Part shown: positions 1 to 5,734 of the stretch, one piece after another
How positions within the stretch are numbered: the stretch's first letter is position 1
How the letters are laid out: every line of letters starts with the position of its first letter
Origin: an uncultured Bacilli bacterium
Lineage (GTDB): Bacteria; Bacillota_I; Bacilli_A; RF39; UBA660
Assembly: GCA_947585885.1 (NCBI GenBank)
Contig: CANPXI010000051.1
Location: forward strand, 1-7,255
Direction: 5' to 3'
DNA length: 7,255 nucleotides
Notes under the pieces: model-generated
The model's input: only the letters and a program-made list of their open reading frames with translations
What the model was told of the DNA's origin: nothing
Databases searched by the model: none
Made by a program: the position numbers and the translations under genes

Positions 1-552
1 GCTAAAGTTGAAAGAGATTTTAATTTTACACACAAAGATATTGTAGAATATATTGAAGAAACAGTTATATGTGATAATTATGAAGAACAAAAAATTTGGT
101 TTGTATTTGAAGCTGGTTTTGGTGTGTTAAATTGGGGCTTATTGTATAGAAAAGAAAAAACTGCAGAAGAAATATATTCTGAATATTATGATGATGACGA
201 TTTAAAGAAATATTATGATGTTGAACAAAGAGCAGTATCTAATAATATAAATATTACAAAATTAAATGATTTATTAAATAAAATTATAGAAAATCCAAAA
301 GATTTTTTTAAAAAAATTTGTAGGGAATTATCCCCTGAAGAACGACTATTTATAATAAAAATACTTGAAAATAAAAGTTGTATGAATTGTACAAATGGAT
401 GTTGTAGAGTTGAATATAGTGAAAAAATAGGTGTTGATGAATTTGGAAAGCCACAAGGAAGTCAATGCATTGGATGGTTTAATGCTGAATTGATTGGTCG
501 TAGTAAAGTTTTAAGAAAAAATGATATAAATAAATTAAAATCAGGGTCTTAA
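1..552 (+). CDS. Hypothetical protein with C-x2-C-x3-C-C cluster (5' end missing)
   Basis: I do not recognise this protein. The frame is open from the first base to TAA at 550-552, giving 183 visible residues, so the gene begins upstream of the window. The GTG at 124 has no Shine-Dalgarno site and lies inside the continuous frame, so it is not a start. The visible part is soluble, acidic in the middle (a run of four Asp near residue 61) and has no membrane segment. Near the C-terminus is a cysteine cluster, CMNCTNGCC, with one more Cys 20 residues later; this spacing would suit Zn or Fe-S binding, but that is inference. Lysine is AAA in 18 of 20 cases, unlike the plus-strand genes further right, which mix AAA and AAG. 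A convergent gene and separate terminators follow. The function is unknown. Confidence 0.75.
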   Translation, partial: AKVERDFNFTHKDIVEYIEETVICDNYEEQKIWFVFEAGFGVLNWGLLYRKEKTAEEIYSEYYDDDDLKKYYDVEQRAVSNNINITKLNDLLNKIIENPKDFFKKICRELSPEERLFIIKILENKSCMNCTNGCCRVEYSEKIGVDEFGKPQGSQCIGWFNAELIGRSKVLRKNDINKLKSGS

Positions 553-561
553 TAAAATATT

Positions 562-618
562 TATAATGATTTTGTTAATAGTAATAAAATTACTAAGGTA
601 TTGCTAAGTACGTATAAT
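562..618 (+). promoter_or_regulatory. Possible promoter boxes (two TATAAT) in a gene-free gap
   Basis: Two perfect TATAAT hexamers lie at 562-567 and 613-618 on the plus strand, after the stop of the upstream gene and before any plus-strand gene. Neither has a good -35: TTACTA at 590-595 is 17 bp from the second box and matches TTGACA at only three positions. Between them is a perfect 7-bp hairpin with a 3-nt loop (579-585 with 589-595), which has no T-tract and so is not a terminator. TATAAT is common by chance in DNA this AT-rich, so a promoter is only possible. Confidence 0.25.
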
Positions 619-623
619 AAAGG

Positions 624-677
624 AAAGCCAACTAAGTAAACATTAGAAAATTTGTCTCATTTATTTGGGCTTTTTTT
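624..677 (+). terminator. Rho-independent terminator-like hairpin, plus strand
   Basis: The stem pairs AAAGCC (624-629) with GGCTTT (668-673). It continues inward as AAGTAAA (634-640) with TTTATTT (660-666), including one G-T pair and small bulges, and has a 19-nt loop. A run of seven T (671-677) follows. It could end the transcript of the upstream Cys-cluster gene, or be the 3' end of a short RNA started at one of the TATAAT boxes before it. The interrupted stem makes this less certain than the other terminators here. Confidence 0.5.
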
Positions 678-684
678 ATGTATT

Positions 685-734
685 ATTATAAAAAAAGAAG
701 ATACTATCTTTTAATTGATTGTGTATCTTCTTTT
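685..734 (-). terminator. Rho-independent terminator, minus strand, overlapping the CDS end
   Basis: A perfect 12-bp inverted repeat (693-704 and 723-734) with an 18-nt loop is followed on the minus strand by a T run formed by the complement of the A's at 690-696. It lies just where the minus-strand gene ends: the distal arm and loop are inside the coding sequence, and the stop codon (704-706) sits at the loop edge. The stem has only four G-C pairs. Confidence 0.6.
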
Positions 735-1093
735 GTTAGAGGAAAACCTAAAGTTACCTCATCATTTTCTTCATAAAGTACCATAGGTTCATCTACTATC
801 CAGCCATATTCTTTTGTATATGTTTCGTGCATGGAAGTTATAAAATTTTTTATATCACTCTTTTTGATTGTTTTTATAAATAGTTCTTTATATGGTAAAA
901 TATAATTTAAGTCATATTTTTTTAAGTCTACTGATACTTTTATTCTATCTTTATCCACTTCTTTTATTATTGGTTTTCCTATAGTCCAACCATCATTTGA
1001 TCTATATAAATCATACATGTCACCCATGAATGTAGGTAAGTAATCTTTATATATTTCTTTTGTGAATGTTTCTTCGTAAACTGGCTTTTCCAT
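704..1093 (-). CDS. Small hypothetical protein with an internal duplication
   Basis: A 129-residue soluble protein of unknown function, with ATG at 1091-1093 and TAG at 704-706. An ideal AGGAGGT site (1099-1105) lies 5 nt upstream of the ATG, so the start is secure. The protein is two copies of one unit: residues 11-57 align without gaps to residues 73-119 (offset 62). Shared residues are K12/K74, I14/I76, K16/K78, F22/F84, M26/M88, Y30/Y92, G35/G97, W36/W98, P41/P103, D49/D111 and L57/L119, with many I/V and D/E exchanges between. The core pattern is F-x3-M-x3-Y-x4-G-W-x4-P followed by a likely beta-hairpin. There is no signal peptide, membrane segment or cysteine. It is divergent from the Abi_2 gene across ~120 bp. 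I know no family name for it. Confidence 0.8.
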   Translation of the reverse strand: MEKPVYEETFTKEIYKDYLPTFMGDMYDLYRSNDGWTIGKPIIKEVDKDRIKVSVDLKKYDLNYILPYKELFIKTIKKSDIKNFITSMHETYTKEYGWIVDEPMVLYEENDEVTLGFPLTKEDTQSIKR

Positions 1094-1121
1094 CTATTAC
1101 CTCCTAACCTAACTAAATAAT

Positions 1122-1150
1122 ATCATATTTTTTTATGTAAAAAAAGAAAA
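1122..1150 (-). promoter_or_regulatory. Possible promoter of the duplicated-unit gene
   Basis: On the minus strand TATGAT (complement of 1122-1127) is a five-of-six match to the -10 consensus, 28 bp upstream of the ATG. The hexamer 17 bp further upstream (complement of 1145-1150, TTTTCT) matches TTGACA at only three positions. Position and spacing are right, but the -35 is poor. Confidence 0.35.
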
Positions 1151-1164
1151 TTGTGTGAAAATGC

Positions 1165-1193
1165 TAGTTAATGTTAGTTTTTTGTGATAGAAT
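1165..1193 (+). promoter_or_regulatory. Probable extended -10 promoter of the Abi_2-htrA unit
   Basis: TAGAAT at 1188-1193 is preceded by TG plus one base (1185-1187), the extended -10 form. The -35 position 17 bp upstream (1165-1170, TAGTTA) is weak, as is common with extended -10 promoters. The block GTTTTTTG before the -10 and ATTTTAG after it recur at the promoter at 3259-3284, which supports real function. Confidence 0.5.
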
Positions 1194-1200
1194 TTATTTT

Positions 1201-1206
1201 AGGTGA
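1201..1206 (+). promoter_or_regulatory. Ribosome binding site that fixes a TTG start
   Basis: AGGTGA lies 6 nt upstream of TTG at 1213. It matches the 3' part of the full Shine-Dalgarno AGGAGGTGAT, the same form used by the lipid kinase gene at 3289-3295. The first in-frame ATG is 43 codons in, well inside the domain, so TTG is the likely start. Confidence 0.7.
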
Positions 1207-1212
1207 CGAGGG

Positions 1213-2145
1213 TTGGCAAATAAAGTTTTTAAGACAATTGATGAACAAATAGAGATTTTAAAAGATAAAGGACTTGTTATAAATGATATAGATTATGCAA
1301 AAGAGATTTTGCTTCGTGAAAATTATTTCTTTATAATGGGGTATAGACATCTTTTTATTAAGCATGATAGTAGTAGAAAGTTTAAAGATGGTACTACTTT
1401 TGAAGAATTATATAGTCTTTTTGTGTTTGATAGAATGTTTAGAAATATTATTTTTAAAAATCTTTTGATTGTAGAAAATAACTATAAGTCTATTTTTAGT
1501 TATACTTTAAGTAAGAGTTATGGTTATAAAGAAAGAGATTACTTAGATCCTAAGAATTTTAGTAATGATAAGATGAAATCTAGGCAAATTAATGATTTAA
1601 TTCGTAAGGTAAAAAGACAGTTTAGGGTAAATGGTAAACAACATGGGGCGACTAGCCATTATATTGATAATTATGGGTATATTCCTTTATGGATAGGTAT
1701 TAAAGTTATTAGTTTTGGACTTATGAGCGAGATGTTTAGTATTTTAAAGGAGCAAGATAAGAAAGCAATTGCGGATGTTTATAATATTTTTCCAGAAGAA
1801 ATGGAAGTTTATTTACCTATTTTAGCTAATTATAGGAATTTGTGTGCACATGAAGATATTGTGTTTGATCATTTTACTCAGAGAATTATTCCTGATAATA
1901 AGTATCATAGTTTACTAGATATTGATAAGACTAATGGTGAGTATGTTTATGGAAAGAATGATATTTTTGCTTTGATTATTATTTTAAAGAGGCTTCTTAC
2001 TTTTACTGATTTTAAGATGATGATGAATGAAATTAATTTTGAATTTGATAATTTAAATGGTAAATTACATACTATTAGTATAGATGATGTTATTGATAAG
2101 ATGGGATTTCCACCTAATTACAGAGATATAATGTATATGGAATAG
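1213..2145 (+). CDS. Abi_2 family (AbiD/AbiF-like) abortive-infection HEPN protein
   Basis: A 310-residue protein that fits the Abi_2 family (AbiD/AbiF of lactococci) in length and motif order. The N-terminal block has a QI-x-L-x3-G pattern (12-20), NYFFIMGYRHLF (37-48), then F-x2-GT-x-F (57-63) and an FDR-x2-R segment (72-77). The middle has W160 and SFG (167-169), and then the RNLCAH motif, R208-x4-H213. Rx4-6H is the catalytic signature of HEPN ribonucleases, so RNA cleavage that shuts down translation during phage infection is the family expectation; it is not shown here. No membrane segment is seen. The start is TTG with AGGTGA 6 nt upstream. The gene heads a unit with the htrA-like gene, whose ribosome site overlaps this stop codon. 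It has no obvious protein antitoxin beside it, and its codon use resembles the neighbouring plus-strand genes, so recent transfer is not evident. Being a chromosomal regulatory HEPN protein is an alternative. Confidence 0.85.
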   Translation: MANKVFKTIDEQIEILKDKGLVINDIDYAKEILLRENYFFIMGYRHLFIKHDSSRKFKDGTTFEELYSLFVFDRMFRNIIFKNLLIVENNYKSIFSYTLSKSYGYKERDYLDPKNFSNDKMKSRQINDLIRKVKRQFRVNGKQHGATSHYIDNYGYIPLWIGIKVISFGLMSEMFSILKEQDKKAIADVYNIFPEEMEVYLPILANYRNLCAHEDIVFDHFTQRIIPDNKYHSLLDIDKTNGEYVYGKNDIFALIIILKRLLTFTDFKMMMNEINFEFDNLNGKLHTISIDDVIDKMGFPPNYRDIMYME

Positions 2146-2157
2146 GAGACGATTTTT

Positions 2158-3234
2158 ATGAAAAAAGTTATTACTTATATTTTAGTAGGGGTTGTTTGTT
2201 TACTTATAGGTGCAGGTACTATATGTGGACTTGTGTATTTGTATCCTAATGAGGTTGTTAAGACTATAACAGAAAAGAATGTTAGTATTACTGATACTGG
2301 TATTGCTGAGAGTGTTGATAAGATAAAGGATGCAGTGGTTGTTATTGAAGCAACTAAAAATAATAGTACTAGTACAGGTACTGGGTTTGTTTATGATACA
2401 GATGGAAGTGACGCGTTTATTATGACTAATCATCATGTTATAGAAGACGCGAGTAAAATACAAATAACTTATAGTGATGATACAGTGACAGAGGCTACTT
2501 TAGTTGGAAGTGATGAGTATGCTGATATAGCAGTTTTAAAGGTTAGCAAGAGTACTATTTTAGGTGTTGCTAGTATTGGTAAGAGTGAAGACGTTAGAGT
2601 AGGAGATACAGTGTTTACTATAGGAAGCCCGATGGGTAAAAATTATAGAGGTACTGTTACTCGTGGAATTTTAAGTGGTAAAAATAGACTTGTTTCTGTT
2701 GCAGTTGGAAGTAATTCAGCAGATTGGATAATGAATGTTATGCAAACTGATGCAGCAATTAACCCAGGTAATAGTGGTGGACCTTTATGTAATATTAATG
2801 GTGAAGTAATAGGTGTTAATAGTATGAAGATAGTAGAAGAGACTATCGAAGGTATTGGTTTTTCTATCCCTATTGAAGAGGCTACTAAATTTGCAAGTGA
2901 TTTAAGAAGTAATGGTAGTATTAGTAGACCTTATGTTGGAGTTACAATGCTTAATGTAAGTAATAGAATGCAACTTGCTTATGCTGGCATTAGTATTCCT
3001 AATAATGTAAAAAAAGGTGTCGTTATTTATGAACTTGAAAAGAATAGCCCTGGAGATAAAGCTGGCTTAAAAGTAGGCGATATTGTTATTGAAATCGAAG
3101 GTAAAGAAGTAGATGATATGGCAGAGTTTAGATATAGATTATATAGTTATTCACCTAAAGATACTATTAAGTTTAAAGTAGTTAGAGATGGAAAAGAAAA
3201 AGAGATTAAAGTTACTTTAGGTAGTGGTAATTAA
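2158..3234 (+). CDS. htrA: HtrA/DegP-like membrane-anchored serine protease with PDZ domain
   Basis: A 358-residue S1C protease. Residues 5-28 form one N-terminal membrane segment preceded by two lysines, so the catalytic part should lie outside the cell, where HtrA proteins degrade misfolded exported proteins. The trypsin-like domain spans about 52-250 with a complete triad: His93 in TNHHVI, Asp123 in ADIAVLK and Ser206 in GNSGGPL. The oxyanion and specificity segment GIGFSIPI (232-239) is intact. One PDZ domain follows (about 257-355) with the usual KNSPGDKAGLKVGDIV stretch, as in single-PDZ Gram-positive HtrA. The start is ATG with AGGAG at 2144-2148, overlapping the stop of the Abi_2 gene and 9 nt away, so the two are probably cotranscribed. 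A strong terminator follows 3 bp after the stop. No CtsR or CssR-type operator is obvious to me. Confidence 0.95.
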   Translation: MKKVITYILVGVVCLLIGAGTICGLVYLYPNEVVKTITEKNVSITDTGIAESVDKIKDAVVVIEATKNNSTSTGTGFVYDTDGSDAFIMTNHHVIEDASKIQITYSDDTVTEATLVGSDEYADIAVLKVSKSTILGVASIGKSEDVRVGDTVFTIGSPMGKNYRGTVTRGILSGKNRLVSVAVGSNSADWIMNVMQTDAAINPGNSGGPLCNINGEVIGVNSMKIVEETIEGIGFSIPIEEATKFASDLRSNGSISRPYVGVTMLNVSNRMQLAYAGISIPNNVKKGVVIYELEKNSPGDKAGLKVGDIVIEIEGKEVDDMAEFRYRLYSYSPKDTIKFKVVRDGKEKEIKVTLGSGN

Positions 3235-3237
3235 TGG

Positions 3238-3265
3238 AAACAGCAAGTTGCTGTTTTTGTTTTTT
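3238..3265 (+). terminator. Rho-independent terminator after htrA
   Basis: AAACAGC (3238-3244) pairs perfectly with GCTGTTT (3250-3256) around a 5-nt loop, followed by a T-rich tail of 11 T in the 12 bases 3254-3265. It lies 3 bp after the htrA stop and ends that unit. The next promoter's -35 position falls inside its loop and 3' arm. Confidence 0.85.
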
Positions 3266-3276
3266 GATAGTATAAT
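3248..3276 (+). promoter_or_regulatory. Promoter of the lipid kinase-psd unit
   Basis: A perfect TATAAT at 3271-3276 stands 24 bp before the ATG at 3300. TTGCTG (3248-3253) lies 17 bp upstream and keeps the TTG of the -35. It shares GTTTTTTG, ATAG and ATTTTAG blocks with the promoter before the Abi_2 gene. It overlaps the htrA terminator, so the second unit begins directly where the first ends. Confidence 0.65.
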
Positions 3277-3288
3277 TATTTTAGTATA

Positions 3289-3295
3289 AGGTGAT
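3289..3295 (+). promoter_or_regulatory. Ribosome binding site that decides the kinase start
   Basis: AGGTGAT here is exactly complementary to the 3' end of 16S rRNA and is 4 nt from ATG at 3300. The in-frame GTG at 3291 is inside this site and has no ribosome site of its own, so the ATG is the start. Confidence 0.75.
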
Positions 3296-3299
3296 TGTT

Positions 3300-4244
3300 A
3301 TGAAGAAATGTGCGATAGTGTTTAACCCTGAAAGTGGAAAACCTAAAGACAAAAAAGATATTAAAAATTTACCTTCTATTTTGGAAGTGAATGAGTATGA
3401 GACTATTATGTGTCCTACTAAGGCTCCAAAGGATGCTATTAATATTATTAGAGATTTACCAGACGATATTGATTTAGTTATTTGTTGTGGAGGAGACGGG
3501 ACTTTAAATGAGGGTATTCAAGGAAATTTATTAAGAAAAAAGAAATTACTTATGGCACATTTACCTTTAGGAACTGTTAATGATGTTGGAACAATGTATG
3601 GTTTTACTAGGAATATGACAGTTAACTCACAAATGCTTATAAATGGAAGTGTTAGAAATATAGATGTGTGTTTAATTAATGATAAATCTTTTGTTTATGT
3701 CGCATGTGTTGGAAGTTATGTTGACGTTTCTTATAATACTCCTAGAAATTTAAAGAAAAAGTACGGTAGACTTGGGTATATTTTTAATGCTCTTGGTGAA
3801 TTTAAGGATAAAGTTAAGTTGTTTGATTTGACTTATGAAGTTGATGGTGTTAAGAAAAACGGAACGTATTCTTTTGTTTTTGTTACTAATACTTGTAGAA
3901 TTGGTGGTTTTGATAATATTTATAAAGACGTGAAACTTGATGATAATATGTTTGAAGTGGTTTTGTGTACTGCGAAAACGAAAGCTGAACTTTTGGTTAT
4001 AGGAAGTAAGATTTTAGCAGGGCAAATAAAAAATATGCCAGGGTTAGAAGTGTATAAAACTAATAATTTTAAGGTTACTTTTAAAGAAGTACCACCTAGT
4101 TGGGTAATTGATGGAGAAGAATATAAGCATGACTCAAAGGAGTTTGTGTTTAGTATTAATAAGGAAATAAATATGCTTTTACCTAAGAAGAATATTGTTA
4201 AGCTATTTAGTTCTTTAGAAGAAATTAGTGATAAGGTTGATTAG
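3300..4244 (+). CDS. Diacylglycerol/lipid kinase, DgkB/YegS family
   Basis: A 314-residue soluble lipid kinase of the DAGK_cat superfamily, which transfers the ATP gamma-phosphate to diacylglycerol or a related lipid at the inner membrane face; in Gram-positives this recycles the diacylglycerol left by lipoteichoic acid synthesis. Sequence signs: FNPESG (8-13) at the N-terminus, the nucleotide loop GGDGTLNE (64-71), LPLGTVND (88-95), and DGE (271-273) near the C-terminus, matching the acidic catalytic position of staphylococcal DgkB. Length also matches DgkB (about 315). ATG 3300 is preferred over GTG 3291, which lies in the Shine-Dalgarno. The psd gene follows after 4 bp and its ribosome site lies inside this gene's end. 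The exact lipid (diacylglycerol, ceramide or isoprenoid alcohol) cannot be told from sequence. Confidence 0.9.
   Translation: MKKCAIVFNPESGKPKDKKDIKNLPSILEVNEYETIMCPTKAPKDAINIIRDLPDDIDLVICCGGDGTLNEGIQGNLLRKKKLLMAHLPLGTVNDVGTMYGFTRNMTVNSQMLINGSVRNIDVCLINDKSFVYVACVGSYVDVSYNTPRNLKKKYGRLGYIFNALGEFKDKVKLFDLTYEVDGVKKNGTYSFVFVTNTCRIGGFDNIYKDVKLDDNMFEVVLCTAKTKAELLVIGSKILAGQIKNMPGLEVYKTNNFKVTFKEVPPSWVIDGEEYKHDSKEFVFSINKEINMLLPKKNIVKLFSSLEEISDKVD
4233..4237 (+). promoter_or_regulatory. Probable ribosome binding site for psd inside the kinase gene
   Basis: AAGGT lies 11 nt before ATG 4249, longer than usual spacing. The alternative GTG at 4228 would overlap the kinase gene by 17 nt and has only AGAAG upstream. 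Family N-termini start with a short tyrosine/arginine/lysine-rich strand like that following ATG 4249, so I prefer the ATG. Confidence 0.45.
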
Positions 4245-4248
4245 AAGT

Positions 4249-5109
4249 ATGGAATATAAGATTAAAGATAGAAAAGGTAAGGTTTTTATAGAAAAAGAAA
4301 GTAAATCTGTTAGATTTTTCTATGGTACTTTTGTTGGAAGATGTTTAGTTAAGTTTTTTTCTCTTCCTATTTTTTCTAGTTTAGTAGGTTGGTTTTTAAG
4401 TACTGGAGTTTCTTCATTATTTATAAAATCTTTTATTAAAAAGAATGGTATAGATATGAGTTTATATCATGGTGTTAAGTATAAAAGTTTTAATGATTTT
4501 TTTATTAGAAAGCGTAATGAAGTTATTGTTAATATGGACTCTTCTATTTTTGTTAGTCCGTGTGATGCAAGAGTTATGTGTTATAAAATAGATGACGAGA
4601 CAAAGTTTAAAATAAAGAACTCATATTATAGTGTCAGTGATTTAATTAAAGATGAAGTTATTGCAAGAAAATATAAGGATGGTTATGCTTTTGTTTTTAG
4701 GTTGTGTGCAAGAGATTATCACAGATATATTTATGTTGATAATGGGTATAAAAGTGGTAATGTTTTTATTCCAGGTGTTTTAAATACTGTTAGGCCGATT
4801 AGTAGTGAACACTTTAATGTTTATAAGGAAAATTCTAGAGAGTACACTATTCTTTATACAGAAAATTTTAAGGAAGTTATAGAAGTTGAAGTCGGTGCAA
4901 TGTTAGTTGGGAAAATTAAGAATTTGCACGGAAGAGATTATAAATTTACTCGTGGTGAAGAAAAAGGATATTTTATGTTTGGAGGATCTACTATCGTTAT
5001 GTTTGTTAAAAAGGGAGTGTTAGAGGTAGATTCTGATATTTTAAAAAATTCTAAAGATGGCGTTGAAACTTTAGTTAGTATAGGGAGTAGAATAGGAAAA
5101 AAGCTTTAA
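4249..5109 (+). CDS. psd: Phosphatidylserine decarboxylase proenzyme
   Basis: A 286-residue proenzyme that converts phosphatidylserine to phosphatidylethanolamine at the membrane. Conserved marks appear in family order: FNDFFIRK (81-88), SPCDARV with Asp106, DYHRY with His158, VGAMLVGKI (215-223) and the self-cleavage site GGST (245-248). Cleavage between Gly246 and Ser247 would give a ~246-residue beta chain and a ~40-residue alpha chain with an N-terminal pyruvoyl group; Asp106 and His158 are the expected partners of Ser247 in cleavage. The GGST form (not LGST) and the N-terminus resemble clostridial enzymes. It lies 4 bp after the lipid kinase gene, most likely cotranscribed. A phosphatidylserine synthase must be elsewhere. 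Its last 4 nt overlap the convergent PAP2 gene, and its 3' end forms one arm of a terminator. Confidence 0.92.
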   Translation: MEYKIKDRKGKVFIEKESKSVRFFYGTFVGRCLVKFFSLPIFSSLVGWFLSTGVSSLFIKSFIKKNGIDMSLYHGVKYKSFNDFFIRKRNEVIVNMDSSIFVSPCDARVMCYKIDDETKFKIKNSYYSVSDLIKDEVIARKYKDGYAFVFRLCARDYHRYIYVDNGYKSGNVFIPGVLNTVRPISSEHFNVYKENSREYTILYTENFKEVIEVEVGAMLVGKIKNLHGRDYKFTRGEEKGYFMFGGSTIVMFVKKGVLEVDSDILKNSKDGVETLVSIGSRIGKKL

Positions 5110-5132
5110 AATAGAAAATTTAAAGCTTTTTT
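5097..5132. terminator. Bidirectional terminator shared by two convergent genes
   Basis: A perfect 14-bp inverted repeat (5097-5110 and 5119-5132) has an 8-nt loop. Each arm begins with six A or ends with six T, so it gives a hairpin plus U-tract in both directions. The left arm contains the last codons and stop of psd; the right arm lies within the last codons of the PAP2 gene, so both coding sequences run into the hairpin. Confidence 0.85.
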
Positions 5133-5732
5133 AAGTTTATTATAAAATAAATATGTTATTGTTATAGAAATTACTATGTAGATAAATGCAACTACTATGT
5201 CTATTATTACGTGTTGTCTTATAAATAGTGTTGATAATATTATTAGTATGCAGTATATGTTTATTAATATTTTGTATTTTGTTTTTAAGTTTGTTTTAAA
5301 AGTTATATAGAACATTATACAAAAACATAGCAAGCAATGTACTGAAGGTAAACAGTTTAGCGCAGGTGTATCTATTTTGTAAGTTATTGAAAGCAGTAAG
5401 TCAGATATTGATTTAACTGTTATGTCAGATCTAGGCAAGAGTGTTGGATATACTATAAATGTTATATTTGATAATATTATTCCTATAAATGTTGATAGTA
5501 TTAGATGGTTAAATGTTTCTTTGTTATTTTTGTATACTACAAATGCCATTATAAATATGAATGGATACCAACTGTTATAAATAAATGAAAACTCTGGTAT
5601 TAGTTTAAAATTTATTTTTGGTGAGATTATGTGATAGTTTGTTATAAATGTTTTTATGAAAAAGTATAGTAATGCATTTGTTAGTAGTATTATAGTTATT
5701 GGTTTTATGTAGTCTTTATATTTTTTTATCAT
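5106..5732 (-). CDS. PAP2-superfamily membrane protein (inositolphosphotransferase-like)
   Basis: A 208-residue multi-pass protein with about six hydrophobic segments (roughly 11-30, 52-68, 76-96, 132-146, 153-170 and 176-196). The PAP2 active-site blocks are present in altered form: YPTLLPR with Arg101, LPSVH with His132 (in place of SGH), and RQHVIID with His174 and Asp178. This fits the branch that includes Aur1-like inositolphosphotransferases, better than classical phosphatidate phosphatases; a lipid phosphatase or headgroup transferase on the outer membrane face is the inference. ATG at 5730-5732 has AAAGGAG (5738-5744) 5 nt upstream, and the gene follows the glycosyltransferase after only 2 bp. 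It is the last gene of its operon and overlaps psd tail-to-tail by 4 nt. The substrate cannot be told. Confidence 0.75.
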   Translation of the reverse strand: MIKKYKDYIKPITIILLTNALLYFFIKTFITNYHIISPKINFKLIPEFSFIYNSWYPFIFIMAFVVYKNNKETFNHLILSTFIGIILSNITFIVYPTLLPRSDITVKSISDLLLSITYKIDTPALNCLPSVHCLLCFCIMFYITFKTNLKTKYKILINIYCILIILSTLFIRQHVIIDIVVAFIYIVISITITYLFYNKLKKALNFLF

Positions 5733-5734
5733 TT

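Noticed and set aside
124..126. GTG as start of the first gene
   Set aside because: The same frame is open to base 1, and there is no Shine-Dalgarno site before 124. The gene is cut by the window edge.
373..480. Membership of the YkgJ-type CxxCxxCC (UPF0153) family
   Set aside because: The spacing differs (C-x2-C-x3-C-C) and the surrounding residues do not look like that family, so I left it unnamed.
579..595. Perfect 7-bp hairpin as a terminator
   Set aside because: The stem has only one G-C pair and no T-tract follows. It may be a chance AT-rich palindrome or part of a small RNA.
1094..1212. A structured RNA or operator directly upstream of the Abi_2 gene
   Set aside because: I found promoter-like boxes and a short GTTAATGTTAG-type partial repeat, but no convincing inverted repeat beyond what AT-rich sequence gives.
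2200..2463. An 87-codon open frame on the minus strand
   Set aside because: It lies wholly antisense to the well-conserved htrA-like gene. Its composition (Cys, Asn, Thr, Ser, Ile) is what the reverse of AT-rich coding DNA gives, and I see no ribosome site.
3291..3293. GTG as start of the lipid kinase
   Set aside because: It is part of the AGGTGAT ribosome site for ATG 3300, and the family begins with a short basic strand as seen from that ATG.
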